From Aphanomyces cochlioides (lineage: Eukaryota > Oomycota > Saprolegniomycetes > Saprolegniales > Verrucalvaceae): a DNA stretch of 64,000 nucleotides. The DNA is taken from positions 1,240,001 to 1,304,000 of the forward strand of contig JAHQRK010000008.1 in assembly GCA_019828595.1 (NCBI GenBank), written 5' to 3'. A program made the position numbers and the translations under genes. Of this stretch, positions 1-10,981 are shown one piece after another. The notes under the pieces are model-generated. The model did no database searches and was not told the DNA's origin. It was given only the letters and a program-made list of their open reading frames with translations. Position 1 is the first letter of the stretch, and each line of letters begins with the position of its first letter.

Positions 1-1065
1 GGTTCATGGTGGACAAGGTTTCCTTGTGGTCTTTTGATACAAGTCGAGTCTGGTGGTCCACGACTTCTTCCAACATCGACTGGACTTCCTCAAGAGATCC
101 ACCAATTTCCACTTTTGAAGACGCAACGCCAGCCAGCGCATTCCAAGTTTCAGGAAAATTGACTCCCTTTTCGCGGAGGTAGACATCATGAGCCGTTTGA
201 TAGATGTCGACAGCCTCGACGTATTGACCCTTCTTGCGAAGCAAGCTGCCCTTGACCATCAGCCATCCAGCTCTTGACAAGACATCAGCGGCTTGCTTGA
301 TTTGCTGGTCCACAGTCCGAAGCATCCACTTTTCAAGCACCTCAAAGACCATGCGATCCAATTTCACAAAGCCAACTTCGTCACGAATGAGCTGGAAAAT
401 GTTGTCGCGATCGGATGGAATGGTCGTCTCGGACTTTTCACTCTGGATTGTCGACAACATCTTGAAGAATGCGCCGTCGTCTTGAATATCTTGAAGGAAC
501 GATGCTTTCTGGGACCGACCCATCGCAATTTCAAAGCGGGCATTCTCCACCACCGACGCATACACTTCAAACACACACCACGTTCGTCTGAGGGTTGTTG
601 GATTGTTCCATGGACTCATGACCATCACGACATTGCCGACAGACCGTAACGAGGACCGGAAAATGCCAAACCAGTGGTCAAAGTCGTACACTTGGTCTTG
701 GATTTCATGTTGGTTGTTGCAAAATGTACAAAACCACACGGCGACTGAATCATCAAGGCCATTTTCTTGAAAGAAATCGTCCAAGGCATCGACCACATCC
801 AAGTAGAGATAAGACCAGGCATGACTGACAAACCACGTCGCTGGCTTGACGTACAAATGACCATCCGGCTGTTGGCGGACATGTTCAACCATTGACAACT
901 TGGTCGATGCTGTGTATGGCAGAGATGTTGCGTGCAGACATCACCGGTGGTCAAATTTTCACATGCATGTCGACCACCATGGATCTCAATGAAGCGCTTG
1001 AAGAACCTAAAAGTCAATCCAAGTGGCGAGGCCTGTCCTTCAGTGCCTGCTTGTTTTGTGGACAT
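1..1065 (-). pseudogene. TIR-like/TPR protein gene copy 0 (edge-truncated, frameshifted)
   Basis: The start codon I prefer is the ATG at 1065 (MSTKQAG...), followed by the family motif FKRFIEIHGGRHA. The frame is lost near 925-930 by a one-base difference from the intact copy at 21091-23385. It then resumes in another frame that stays open to the left window edge. That frame holds the SHAW motif, the WFCTFCNNQH block, the TWCVFE motif and the beginning of the TPR region. About 530 bp (roughly 313-840) differ from the copies at 22.5 kb and 25.2 kb by only a handful of bases, while the TPR part beyond is clearly different. The 3' end lies outside the window. It is probably a pseudogene unless the frameshift is a sequencing error. 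Confidence 0.7.
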
Positions 1066-1722
1066 GGTGGCAGATTCTTGAATGATGTTGGACAAATCGC
1101 AAAACGCAAAGACAGTCACATGGCCAGAGAATGTGGGCACATCCACCATGTCGTCTTTGTCGGTATGCTTTCTTTCATAGAAATATCCAAACCTTCAAAT
1201 CCTTCGAACTTTTTCACGTGCCAGCACAAGAAAATACCACTCATCAGCACATTATGCTGATGAGTGCCGACTCGGAGGATCGTCTCTCATCGTTCTCCAT
1301 GAGCTTCCAGGCAATGGACAGCTTTCGAGAATTGCACTACTCGTGAAAATTGCCATGATGAACATTTTGACTTTGAATGTCAACACACTTTCTCTTCTTG
1401 ACAAATTATCAGCCCAATATAAGAGTTGAACTTGGAATTACATGGATTTTCATTACTCCTTGCCTCTCCTTCTCGGCTTTTCATAGCTGGCAGTATTTTT
1501 CGCCAGGCTGTCGTTGTAAACTCACGCTGTGTCGTGGATGCATTGGTTGAGCCTGATGAGATTTTACTCATTGCGTCTTCATCGGTGCATTACGACTCTA
1601 CAGCGACGTTGTCCGTGGGAAGTTTGAGGATATCTCTTATATCACCGTCTCTGTCGGGTCGGGTTGCAATATCACTTGAAATTTGTACATACAACGAAGT
1701 TCAAAGCAAATTTAAAGGATAA
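1066..1722. other. intergenic, no gene recognised
   Basis: AT-rich sequence between the TIR-like/TPR gene copy and the inverted Helitron. Short open frames exist on both strands but none shows a domain or splice-compatible extension I can support. Confidence 0.5.
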
Positions 1723-3201
1723 CTAGGGTGTGGCCAGGGCTACGCCCCTGAGTGGAGCGTTTTGCTTTGGAAATAACAAAGATTTGCTCACACACATGAA
1801 ACGTTTGAAGCCATACTATGAATTTTGAATTTGATTCAGGCCCAGTTCGAAGTAAAAAAATAAGTTAACGCCGAGCATTCTGATTGGCTACTGTTGACTG
1901 ACGAATATTATTTTTCGTCAGGAGATAAATCATGTCCTGACCAAAAAACCGTCGACTCGTACCGAAAGAAAAATAAATTATCCAATCAGAGATCATATTA
2001 TTTTGAAACTAAGGAGACGGTATTTACTTCGCACTCCTTATTCACTTCTTTCTTATTTTACTTCGAATTGGCCTCAATAGTTTCCCTGTTTTGTTGTGCA
2101 GCATATATCCTTCGATTGTCAACTGTGCGCTCGCGATCTTCTTGCTCCTGAGCTGCCAGAAGCTTGAGATGATGGTCACTTTGAGCGTTATAATGGATTC
2201 CGTCTTCTCCCTCCTTGGTTTCCTCTTCGTCGCTCTTATCCATGTCCGTATGGTGCAAAATGATGGCACCCCGCCCTTGATTCGCAACCTCAGTGTTGAG
2301 CTTTTTTTCGCGAGCACGTTTGTTGTATTCCGCCTTCTTGGATCTTTTGATAGCCACCTCTTTGTCGAAGTCTTCCACGATAGCATGCCGTTTCTTTTCG
2401 CGAGCACGATTGTTGTACTCCGCATTTTTGGATTTGTCGAACTCTTCCAGGAGAGCTTGGCGTTTCTGTTCGCGAGCACGATTGTTGTACTCCGCCTTTT
2501 TGTTTTTTGCCATTGCCACCTCTTCGTCGACTTCAACCAGGATAGCTTGCCGTTTTTTTTCGCGAGCACGTTTGTTGTACTCCGCCTTGTTGGCCTTTCT
2601 TATAGCCGCCTCGTCGTTAATATTGCCCTGATTCAAGGCATCGTCATCCACAGCCCAGCCATTAGCTCCAGTTGATGCAGACTCTTGTTCGGTAGTATGC
2701 ACTTCATTCCGCTCTGCTTGCTTGCCAGGTTCGGAGTTATCGATCGCATGGCCTTGATTGTCATTGTCATGATTGCAATTGCCTTTCTTAGAGGCCGAGT
2801 AGTTGTTATTTTCTACGCAGAAAACTGCGTCAGACAAATGTTCATACAAAAACATCAACACAAAAATGATAATGTGATTGGATCGTAAAAATACTGTGGA
2901 TATGTGTCCCGCCACTTAAGCTTAACATAATGTGGTTTGCCAGAAAATACTACAGCTGTACTCATTTCTTTCATAAATCGTACAGAGTTCGCGGTATTTA
3001 TTAAACATCACATTGTTTAATATCGCTTATTGAACCTGTACATCCAATGAGTTGAAACTTTGATACTGGGTAATACACCTGCTAAGTATTCATGCAACAC
3101 CCCTTAAGTGATTCATGATACTCGCCGTAGGCCCACTATCAACAGTGGTACTCCATCAAAAAAAGTAGCACCATCAGTTGCAATAGTGGTAATCAACGTT
3201 A
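1723..3201 (-). mobile_element. Helitron copy 1 (inverted, 5'-truncated, non-autonomous)
   Basis: Read on the minus strand this segment matches the three plus-strand Helitron copies. Its 3' end is CTAG (1726 to 1723) preceded by a hairpin with arms at 1734-1739 and about 1746-1751 (one mismatch), as expected for Helitron 3' termini. Homology runs rightwards to about 3201, where it stops inside the region upstream of the ORF, so the 5' end is missing. The internal structure is that of copy 3: the replicase has been deleted and only the lysine/arginine-rich N-terminal ORF remains. Confidence 0.8.
2058..2915 (-). pseudogene. Helitron N-terminal ORF remnant, copy 1
   Basis: An open frame of 285 codons that begins with GTG, so the start is uncertain. 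It holds four copies of a basic repeat of about 26 residues with the core KAEYNKRAREKKRQA, then an acidic stretch, and ends IEANSK just before the Helitron 3' region. In copy 4 the same N-terminal region continues into the Helitron replication-initiator domain; here an internal deletion has removed it. No HUH motif is present, so it cannot encode a working replicase. Its role, if any, is unknown. Confidence 0.7.
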
Positions 3202-3850
3202 GGGCCAGTTCCAAGTAAACAAAATATCAGACGCAGCCAATGAAAATCGCTCCCGTCTGATAGAATTTCCAGTTTTTTTTATAAGGTCAGGGACCTCATA
3301 ATCGTCTGATAACGCGACGCGCGACATTCTGCACACATAATTGGTTGAAAAGGTCTCTTCTTTCAACCAATCTTTCCCGTTGGCCTTCCGCAATCAGCAA
3401 TGAACACGTCAATTGCGCTTACAGCAGCTGCGATTGCTGCAGCTACTGCTTCGACCTTGGATGGACGGAGCTTCCGTTCACCTCCTGCGCACACCTACTC
3501 GTTTCGAAATGATACGCGGGAAAGAATAAAGCGATGATTCAGCGAATGGTTGGTTCAAGCGAAATGTGCGCTGCTCGAGGCATGTATTTGAAACTATTGT
3601 GGATCTTGTCATGGCTAAGTGGAATGTTGTACACGAACGCTTGCACCACAACACTGTGTTTCGATCGTGTTGCTATAAACATACATTACCTGACTCATGC
3701 CGATGGATATGATCAAAGTGCTGCATTATTTGGAACAAGCAAGACTCGAGCTTATGTATATGTCAACCAAGTTATTGATGTTATCAATACTTGCTATCTC
3801 GAACACGTTGTCCGATTGCCAACAGATGAATGTGAATGGAATGTACCGAT
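3202..3850 (+). pseudogene. PIF/Harbinger-type transposase N-terminal fragment
   Basis: On the plus strand the frame around 3640-3880 encodes RVAINIHYLTHADGYDQSAALFG followed by TSKTRAYVYVNQVI. This matches the helix-turn-helix start of Harbinger (DDE_Tnp_4) transposases, whose usual pattern is RVAIFLYYLA...ALFGVSK. An ATG near 3403 opens an upstream piece with the frame SFRNDTRERIKR, followed by an in-frame TGA. The catalytic part is missing: near 3850 the sequence switches to a Crypton fragment on the opposite strand. This is a broken relic at the junction of two transposons. Confidence 0.55.
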
Positions 3851-4897
3851 CACGCAACTGGCCCAAACTCTGTCCCATACGTAAATACACTGAAACGGGG
3901 TTGGGACCATTGATTTGACCAAGAGCATATGTACTAATACCTTTTCGAATGCTGTGGGTCGCGATATCTCTACGTTCGCATCCAAGAAGTTGTAGCTCGT
4001 CATCATTAAGCTCAAGTAGAATCTTACGGATGGCACGCCCAAAGCGTCCTTTGTTGTCTGTGCCAGTAAATAGTTGATGTCGGCCATCTGTCCTCTCAGG
4101 AAAGCTAAATAGCAAAACGGCAAGAGCGAGAATTGGGCACTTATTTGGCTCGTATGGATTGGCATACAAGTGTTTGCCATATTTATCACCACCGGTTTGA
4201 TCGCCTTTGTGCCCTTGCTCTTCAATGATCAACGAATCTTCTACCCATTCAATATGCTGTAGCATGATCTTGTCAATTGAGTCTGAGCGACTCATGAGAT
4301 TCCACTGCAACACAAAGTAAGTCCAAGAAAAGACAACTGTAGCCCATGACTGACCAATTCCATCCAGTACTTGCTGCATGAGTTTAGTGGCCAAAAGATC
4401 GTATCCATTTGATTCAAGTGCCGTTTCCCTTCGTTAATATTCATCAATCCACGTTGTTTCAGAGTATTGATTATTTTCTCGTACCCTTCCAATACACTCT
4501 TTAGCTCAGCATTGAGGACTTTATCGAGCTCAATTGTTTGGTTGCGATAAACGTCGATGAGGGCACTGCGATATCCTTCAATGCAAGAAAAAGAGAGCGG
4601 TCAGCTGGCAGCGTCCTCGGCATGGATAGAGTGAGTATCGCAGTCGTGAGCTGGCTCGCATAAGTGGCCAAAAAATCCAAGCACCGCCTCCTTTGGAAGC
4701 GGTAGCAGTAGACTCCCGTCTTCATGAACAACTTGTGGATATTTCTCGCGGAGCCACTCAATCATCAGCCTCATTTTTGACGCATACGCTCGTCTTGTAC
4801 TTAAGTTGATTCTTTTGGATTTCAATGACGTCGCTATGGCACCCGCACCGTCCGCATCCAACGTGACACAAGATCTTCGCTTAGTGCCGCGAGGCAT
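3726..4897 (-). pseudogene. Crypton-type tyrosine recombinase (pseudogene 1)
   Basis: The minus strand starts at the ATG at 4888-4897 (MPRGTKRRSC) with a core-binding region (STRRAYASKMRLMIEWL, then LPLPKEAVLGFFGHLCEPA). It continues in other frames (GYRSALIDVYRNQTIELDKV, EGYEKIINTLKQRG) and ends with the catalytic domain at 4394-3726. Visible recombinase features are the arginine in WNLMSRSDSI, the H-x-x-R motif THSIRKG, and the final tyrosine in LGQLRDRYI. At least two frameshifts (near 4600 and 4405) break it. The layout matches Crypton elements of stramenopiles, which encode only a tyrosine recombinase. Confidence 0.75.
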
Positions 4898-5324
4898 TGA
4901 TAAATCTCCAATGAGAGGTCAGCAAATCTTTGTGATTTGGCTTTATCACACTCGCCGTGAATGTGACATGTTGTGTGTATAGTATACAAAAGTCAAATGT
5001 TTGGAAAATGATCTCACCCAGCATTCACTGCAAGTGTGATGGTCCACTATCACACTTCACCTCAGGATTGCATACACAGATCACATATGCTGGAGATGTA
5101 TCGATTTTTCAAATCGATCTGCAAATCGATCAGCCAATCAGAATCGAGTGTTTACCAAGTTCACACAAAACACACCTATACACACGTGAATTTTATTTGG
5201 CCAATTTATGTTACTTTTCATTTATACTTGACTTCAGTATGATGGAATCGATTTGGAAATGAACTCAATTATTTTTGGTAGAAAAATACAAATTTGGGTG
5301 AAAAACACAATACAAATATCCATA
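4898..5324. other. intergenic with a diverged dispersed repeat
   Basis: No gene recognised. Positions about 5088-5310 (ATGTATCGATTTTTC, then AATCGAT runs, then CAGTATGATGGAATCGATTT) resemble 55808-55990, so this is a dispersed, diverged repeat. It ends directly at the 5' terminus of Helitron copy 2 (5325). Confidence 0.5.
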
Positions 5325-5758
5325 TCTATTACTTAAGGCTCTAACGCAACACGTAAGTACGAGACTAAGTACGAGAGTAATTTTTACATACAAACGTCAA
5401 GTCAACAAATGAGCAATTTTTATATACTTTATCCAAGTACAAAATTAGCAATTTTTATATACTTTATCCAAGTACAAAATGTGCAATTTGCGACAAGTTC
5501 GTTCATTGTTGTCAGCACTTCCAACCAACATCAACTAATTTGACCACTCAAGGTTGTATTGCCCGATATCCATGGCAAACATCCATTTGGTGTGATGTTG
5601 TCAAATATTTGGTGTGTTGCTCAATACTTGGTGTCATGTTTTGTCACGACGGAACCCAGACGTGCCAGTTGTCGATAATATTAATAATCAAACAATTCCA
5701 CATACAAAATGAAAATATTGTCCTATTACTTAAAATAATACCTGCCAAAGACGAGATG

Positions 5759-6498
5759 GGCGCTCCTCCAAAGGAACCCCACTGGACTCTTTCAATCTGT
5801 ATTAAACCATTCGCATATCCATGGAAACATCCAAGGAAATATCCATGGATATCCGGAAATTATCCGAAAATCCATGGATATTTCCTTGGACGGAAGAAAG
5901 TGATATGGAATGCAATGAACGCTGTCATGTATTAGATGTAGGTTTTACGAATAGCTATCACTAAGCCTTTAAAATACATACTACCTGTTGCGTTTTGCTT
6001 CGCCACATGAACTGATCAAGGTAAGATTGAAGGTCGTCAGTTTGAACACCTCACATGGCCTTCAAGTACTGTTTCACACGTACTTCCCACACACCTTCAA
6101 TTGACTGTGAGTTTCATTCTACAGGAGTTTCAACTTACTTTCATGCACCATTCAACAGCGGCTGACTCGCTGACTGTTTCCTTCATAACCCTGTCGAACG
6201 TGTAGTCCGAGACATCGGACAAGTCATATAGACTGTCCATTGCAAATTTCGAAATGTATGTCCAGACAAGTGAATGGCTCTTATTGTTTGTGTTTAGTAG
6301 GTTTCAACTGGAGTGATATTCTATTTCTAAGTATAAGGATTGGATGGTTCTCTTTCAATGGCGCGCATTCGTGGGGTCAGATTGGAGTTTATAGTGTACC
6401 TGGATAATCGATTCTTTTATCTGGATACAAAATCAATTCGTCATTTGTCCGTTAATACAGGTTGAAAGAGTCCAGTGGGGTTCCTTTGGAGGAGCGCC
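5759..6498. mobile_element. 740-bp terminal-inverted-repeat element inside Helitron copy 2
   Basis: The left terminus starts GGCGCTCCTCCAAAGGAACC (5759) and the right terminus is its inverse complement ending at 6498. About 47 bp of inverted repeat (5759-5805 and 6452-6498) differ at one base. It is flanked by a perfect 8-bp direct repeat ACGAGATG at 5751-5758 and 6499-6506. It has no plausible transposase frame, so it is a MITE-like non-autonomous element. The 8-bp duplication suggests a hAT- or P-like mobiliser. Helitron copies 3 and 4 lack it. Confidence 0.85.
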
Positions 6499-7138
6499 AC
6501 GAGATGAATGGCAATCGGGTTTTTCTGGGACGATGCAAGGTGAGATGCAAGGTGAGATGCATGTCTTAGGATAGCTTCACTCGGGCAGAAAAGGCCGCTG
6601 AATAACACTGTGCAGTAGGGTGACGAGCCCTTTCTGCCACTTTAAGCCATACCCTGGCCAGAGGCTTGGACTCCGAAAGGCGAATTCCGACGCGATATGC
6701 GAATGTTACGAAGTAGGGCCTTTTTGGCTCGAAATACCGGACATTTTCATAGAGCAGCCAGGGACGGCTATAACGTGTGGTTTTACTGTATTTTCATATT
6801 GACTTTGGACGAGTAAATCCTCTCCCCATAGTTCAACTTTTTACAGTAAGGGGACAATGTGTAACGTTGGTTACCACTATTGCAACTGATGGTGCTACTT
6901 TTTTTGACGGAGTACCACTGTTGATAGTGAGCCTACGGCGAGTAGATTGAAACACTTCAGGGGTTTGCATGAATACTTAGCAGGTGTATTACCCAGTATC
7001 AAAGTTTCAACTCATTGGATGTACAGGTTCAATAAGCGATATTAAACAAAGTGATGTTTAATAAATACTGCGAATTCTGTACGAATTATGAAAGAAATGA
7101 GTAGTATTTTCTGGCAAACCACATTATGTTAAGCTTAA

Positions 7139-8497
7139 GTGGCGGGACACATACCCACAGTATTTTTACGGTCCAATCACATTATCATTTTTGTCTTGAA
7201 GTTTTTGTATGAACATTTGTCTGACGCAGTTTTCTGCGTAGAAAATAACAACTACTCGGCCTCTAAGAAAGGCAAAGGCAATTGCAGTCATGCCAATGAC
7301 AATCAAGGCCATGCGATCGATAACTCCGAACCTGGCAAGCAAGCAGAGCGGAATGAAGTGCATGCTACCGAACAAGAGTCTGCATCAACTGGAGCTAATG
7401 GCTGGGCTGTGGATGACGATGCCTTGAATCAGGGCAATATTAACGACGAGGCGGCTATGAGAAAGGCCAACAAGGCGGAGTACAACAAACGTGCTCGCGA
7501 AAAGAAACGGCAAGCTCTCCTAAAGGCGGAGTACAACAATCGTGCTCGCGAAAAGAAACGGCATGCTATCGTGGAAGACTTCGACAAAGAGGTGGCTATC
7601 AAAAGATCCAAGAAGGCGGAATACAACAAACGTGCTCGCGAAAAAAAGCTCAACACTGAGGTTGCGAATCAAGGGCGGGGTGCCATCATTTTGCACCATA
7701 CGGACATGGATAAGAGCGACGAAGAGGAAACCAAGGAGGGAGAAGACGGAATCCATTATCGCGCTCAAAGTGACCATCATCTCAAGATTCTGGCAGCTCA
7801 GGAGCAAGAAGATCGCGAGCGCACAGTTGACAATCGAAGGATCTATGCTGCGCTACAACCTAACCGTATGAATGAAGGAGGTGAAGAAGAAACCAAGGAA
7901 GAAGATATTTCCGATGGAAATGTGGATTGCAACACTGACAATCAATTACTTGCCTTGGCAAATGCTGATCCTCCGTTAAACGTGGATGTGGATTTGATTG
8001 ATGTACCTCCTCGCGAGCAAGGATTAAGTCTCCGGAATAAACCCAAGGGTCGCCCGAAGAAGAAGAGTGGTCACAACAGTGCACGCGTCAGTTTCGATGA
8101 CTTCGATGAATCATTGGTGCCTCTTCATACTATTGAGCAGCGTTCGATTTGCCGCCATTGCGAAGCGAAGATTTGGCCAGGCGAAGAAAAGGACTGCTGC
8201 GGTGGAGGCACTCGAGTGCTGCCTGTTGCTACCTGGCCTGACACACCCGAGTTTCGCGAATACATTGCTTTGTTCAAAACCAGAGGGTTTGTCAATAACA
8301 CTCGCCGGTACAACGCCCTCTTTGCCTTTACATCTATTGGTACCCAAGAAATTATTCACGGCAACGGTGGGCCGAGATCTTATACAATCCAAGGCGCTTT
8401 GCATCATTTGATTGGACCACTGTTGCCTGCGGACAAAGAACAAGCCAGTAGATCCTCTACCCACCACATGCCACGCTCACATTGGACACATCCGTAG
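7139..8497 (+). pseudogene. Helitron ORF, copy 2 (truncated)
   Basis: An open frame of 452 codons starting with GTG. It carries the basic KAEYN...RAREKK repeats (fewer than in the other copies), an acidic segment, and the region leading towards the Helitron replicase domain (cysteine-rich SICRHCEAKIWPGEEKDCC near codon 345, then ALFKTRGFVNNTRRYNALFA). After DKEQAS it loses homology to copy 4 and stops. The HUH motif and helicase are absent. It cannot act as a replicase. Confidence 0.7.
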
Positions 8498-8700
8498 ATT
8501 ACCATCTAATGTTCGCCTTTCTCCATCTAGATATACTATGTCTCCGACATGTTGGTAGTCGCCTTGAGCATCATCTAAGCGCATGGTCATCAGTGTCTTG
8601 CCGTCAAATGCGCCGTGAATAGGACTGGGTACCTCGAGCGTCTGTATTATCACTGATAAGTCGTTCGTGTTATCTGTGCAAGAACTGGCATTTTTTTGCA
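8440..8700 (-). other. foreign segment in Helitron copy 2 with antisense open frame
   Basis: Copy 2 has about 250 bp here that copies 1, 3 and 4 lack. On the minus strand it encodes an open stretch of about 70 codons (TLEVPSPIHGAFDGKTLMTM, then GDIVYLDGERRTLDGN). No family is recognised with certainty. It could be a captured fragment or part of another transposon. Confidence 0.4.
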
Positions 8701-9074
8701 CAACAAAACAGGGAAACTATTGAGGCCAATTCGAAGTAAAATAAGAAAGAAGTGAATAAGGAGTGCGAAGTAAATGCCGTCTCCTTAGTTTCAAAATAAT
8801 ATGATCTCTGATTGGATAATTTATTTTTCTTTCGGTACGAGTCGACGGTTTTTTGGTCAGGACATGATTTATCTCCTGACGAAAAATAATATTCGTCAGT
8901 CAACAGTAGCCAATCAGAATGCTCGGCGTTAACTTATTTTTTTACTTCGAACTGGGCCTGAATCAAATTCAAAATTCATAGTATGGTTTCAAACGTTTCA
9001 TGTGTGTGAGCAAATCTTTGTTATTTCCAAAGCAAAACGCTCCACCCAGGGGCGTAGCCCTGGCCTCACCCTAG

Positions 9075-9085
9075 TCTATTACTTA
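9075..9085 (+). repeat. 11-bp Helitron junction repeat (copies 2/3)
   Basis: Between the CTAG end of copy 2 and the TC start of copy 3 lies TCTATTACTTA, a repeat of the first 11 bases of the Helitron. The same 11 bases sit between copies 3 and 4 (11317-11327). Confidence 0.8.
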
Positions 9086-9360
9086 TCTATTACTTAAGGC
9101 TCTAACGCAACACGTAAGTACGAGACTAAGTACGAGAGTAATTTTTACATACAAACGTCAAGTCAACAAATGAGCAATTTTTATATACTTTATCCAAGTA
9201 CAAAATGAGCAATTTGCGACAAGTTCGTTCATTGTTGTCAGCACTTCCAACCAACATCAACTAATTTGACCACTCAAGGTTGTATTGCCCCATATCCATG
9301 GCAAATATCCATTTGTCAATTATTTGGTGTGTTGCTCAATACTCGGTGTCATATTTTGTC

Positions 9361-9415
9361 ACAACTGCCACGTCCAGCATCATCGTGCACCCATGATGCT
9401 GGACGTGGCAGTTGT
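9361..9415. repeat. 23-bp perfect inverted repeat (hairpin) in Helitron copy 3
   Basis: The left arm 9361-9383 and right arm 9393-9415 are exact inverse complements around a 9-bp loop (core ACGTCCAGCATCAT). The same structure occurs in copy 4 at 11603-11657. Copy 2 has an unrelated sequence at the same place. Confidence 0.9.
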
Positions 9416-10117
9416 CGATAATATTAATAATCATTCCACATACAAAATGAAAATATATTGTCCTACTATTTAAAATAATACCTGCCAAAGACGATTGAAT
9501 GGCAGTTGAGTTTTTCTGGGACGATGCAAGGTGAGATGCATGTCTTAGGATAGCTTCACTCGGGCAGAAAAGGCCGCTGAATAACACTGTGCAGTAGGGT
9601 GACGAGCCCTTTCTGCCACTTTAAGCCATACCCTGGCCAGAGGCTTGGACTCCGAAAGGCGAATTCCGACGCGATATGCGAATGTTACGAAGTAGGGCCT
9701 TTTTGGCTCGAAATACCGGACATTTTCATAGAGCAGCCAGGGACGGCTATAACGTGTGGTTTTACTGTATTTTCATATTGACTTTGGACGAGTAAATCCT
9801 CTCCCCATAGTTCAACTTTTTACAGTAAGGGGACAATGTGTAACGTTGGTTACCACTATTGCAACTGATGGTGCTACTTTTTTTGACGGAGTACCACTGT
9901 TGATAGTGAGCCTACGGCGAGTAGATTGAAACACTTCAGGGGTTTGCATGAATACTTAGCAGGTGTATTACCCAGTATCAAAGTTTCAACTCATTGGATG
10001 TACAGGTTCAATAAGCGATATTAAACAAAGTGATGTTTAATAAATACTGCGAATTCTGTACGAATTATGAAAGAAATGAGTAGTATTTTCTGGCAAACCA
10101 CATTATGTTAAGCTTAA

Positions 10118-10981
10118 GTGGCGGGACACATACCCACAGTATTTTTACGGTCCAATCACATTATCATTTTTGTCTTGAAGTTTTTGTATGAACATTTGTC
10201 TGACGCAGTTTTCTGCGTAGAAAATAACAACTACTCGGCCTCTAAGAAAGGCAAAGGCAATTGCAGTCATGCCAATGACAATCAAGGCCATGCGATCGAT
10301 AACTCCGAACCTGGCAAGCAAGCAGAGCGGAATGAAGTGCATACTACCGAACAAGAGTCTGCATCAACTGGAGCTAATGGCTGGGCTGTGGATGACGATG
10401 CCTTGAATCAGGGCAATATTAACGACGAGGCGGCTATAAGAAAGGCCAACAAGGCGGAGTACAACAAACGTGCTCGCGAAAAAAAACGGCAAGCTATCCT
10501 GGTTGAAGTCGACGAAGAGGTGGCAATGGCAAAAAACAAAAAGGCGGAGTACAACAATCGTGCTCGCGAACAGAAACGCCAAGCTCTCCTGGAAGAGTTC
10601 GACAAATCCAAAAATGCGGAGTACAACAATCGTGCTCGCGAAAAGAAACGGCATGCTATCGTGGAAGACTTCGACAAAGAGGTGGCTATCAAAAAGTCCA
10701 AGAAGGCGGAATACAACAAACGTGCTCGCGAAAAAAAGCTCAACACTGAGGTTGCGAATCAAGGGCGGGGTGCCATCATTTTGCACCATACGGACATGGA
10801 TAAGAGCGACGAAGAGGAAACCAAGGAGGGAGAAGACGGAATCCATTATAACGCTCAAAGTGACCATCATCTCAAGCTTCTGGCAGCTCAGGAGCAAGAA
10901 GATCGCGAGCGCACAGTTGACAATCGAAGGATATATGCTGCACAACAAAACAGGGAAACTATTGAGGCCAATTCGAAGTAA
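10118..10981 (+). pseudogene. Helitron N-terminal ORF remnant, copy 3
   Basis: An open frame of 287 codons (GTG start) with four KAEYN...RAREKK repeats, an acidic segment and the end IEANSK. It is almost identical to the inverted copy at 2058-2915. It has no replicase motifs. It is an internal-deletion derivative of the longer ORF in copy 4. Confidence 0.7.

Larger units (their letters stand above)
5325..9074 (+). mobile_element. Helitron copy 2
   Basis: The 5' end is TCTATTACTTAAGGC at 5325, preceded by A. The 3' end is CTAG at 9071-9074, preceded by the hairpin CCAGGG-GCGTAG-CCCTGG at 9046-9063. TC...CTRR ends with a 3' hairpin a few bases inside are diagnostic of Helitrons. It is about 3.75 kb long because it contains a 740-bp secondary insertion (5759-6498) and keeps more of the ORF than copy 3. 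It lacks the replicase core: after about 8440 a foreign 250-bp segment precedes the shared 3' region, so it is non-autonomous. Confidence 0.85.

Noticed and set aside
625..1149. Open minus-strand frame at 625-1149 as a separate gene
   Set aside because: Only its first part is in the family's true frame; after the frameshift near 925 it is an out-of-frame shadow of the TIR-like domain.
2091..2675. Plus-strand hydrophobic repeat frames opposite the Helitron ORF
   Set aside because: They are antisense to the lysine/arginine-rich repeat ORF in every Helitron copy and carry no domain.
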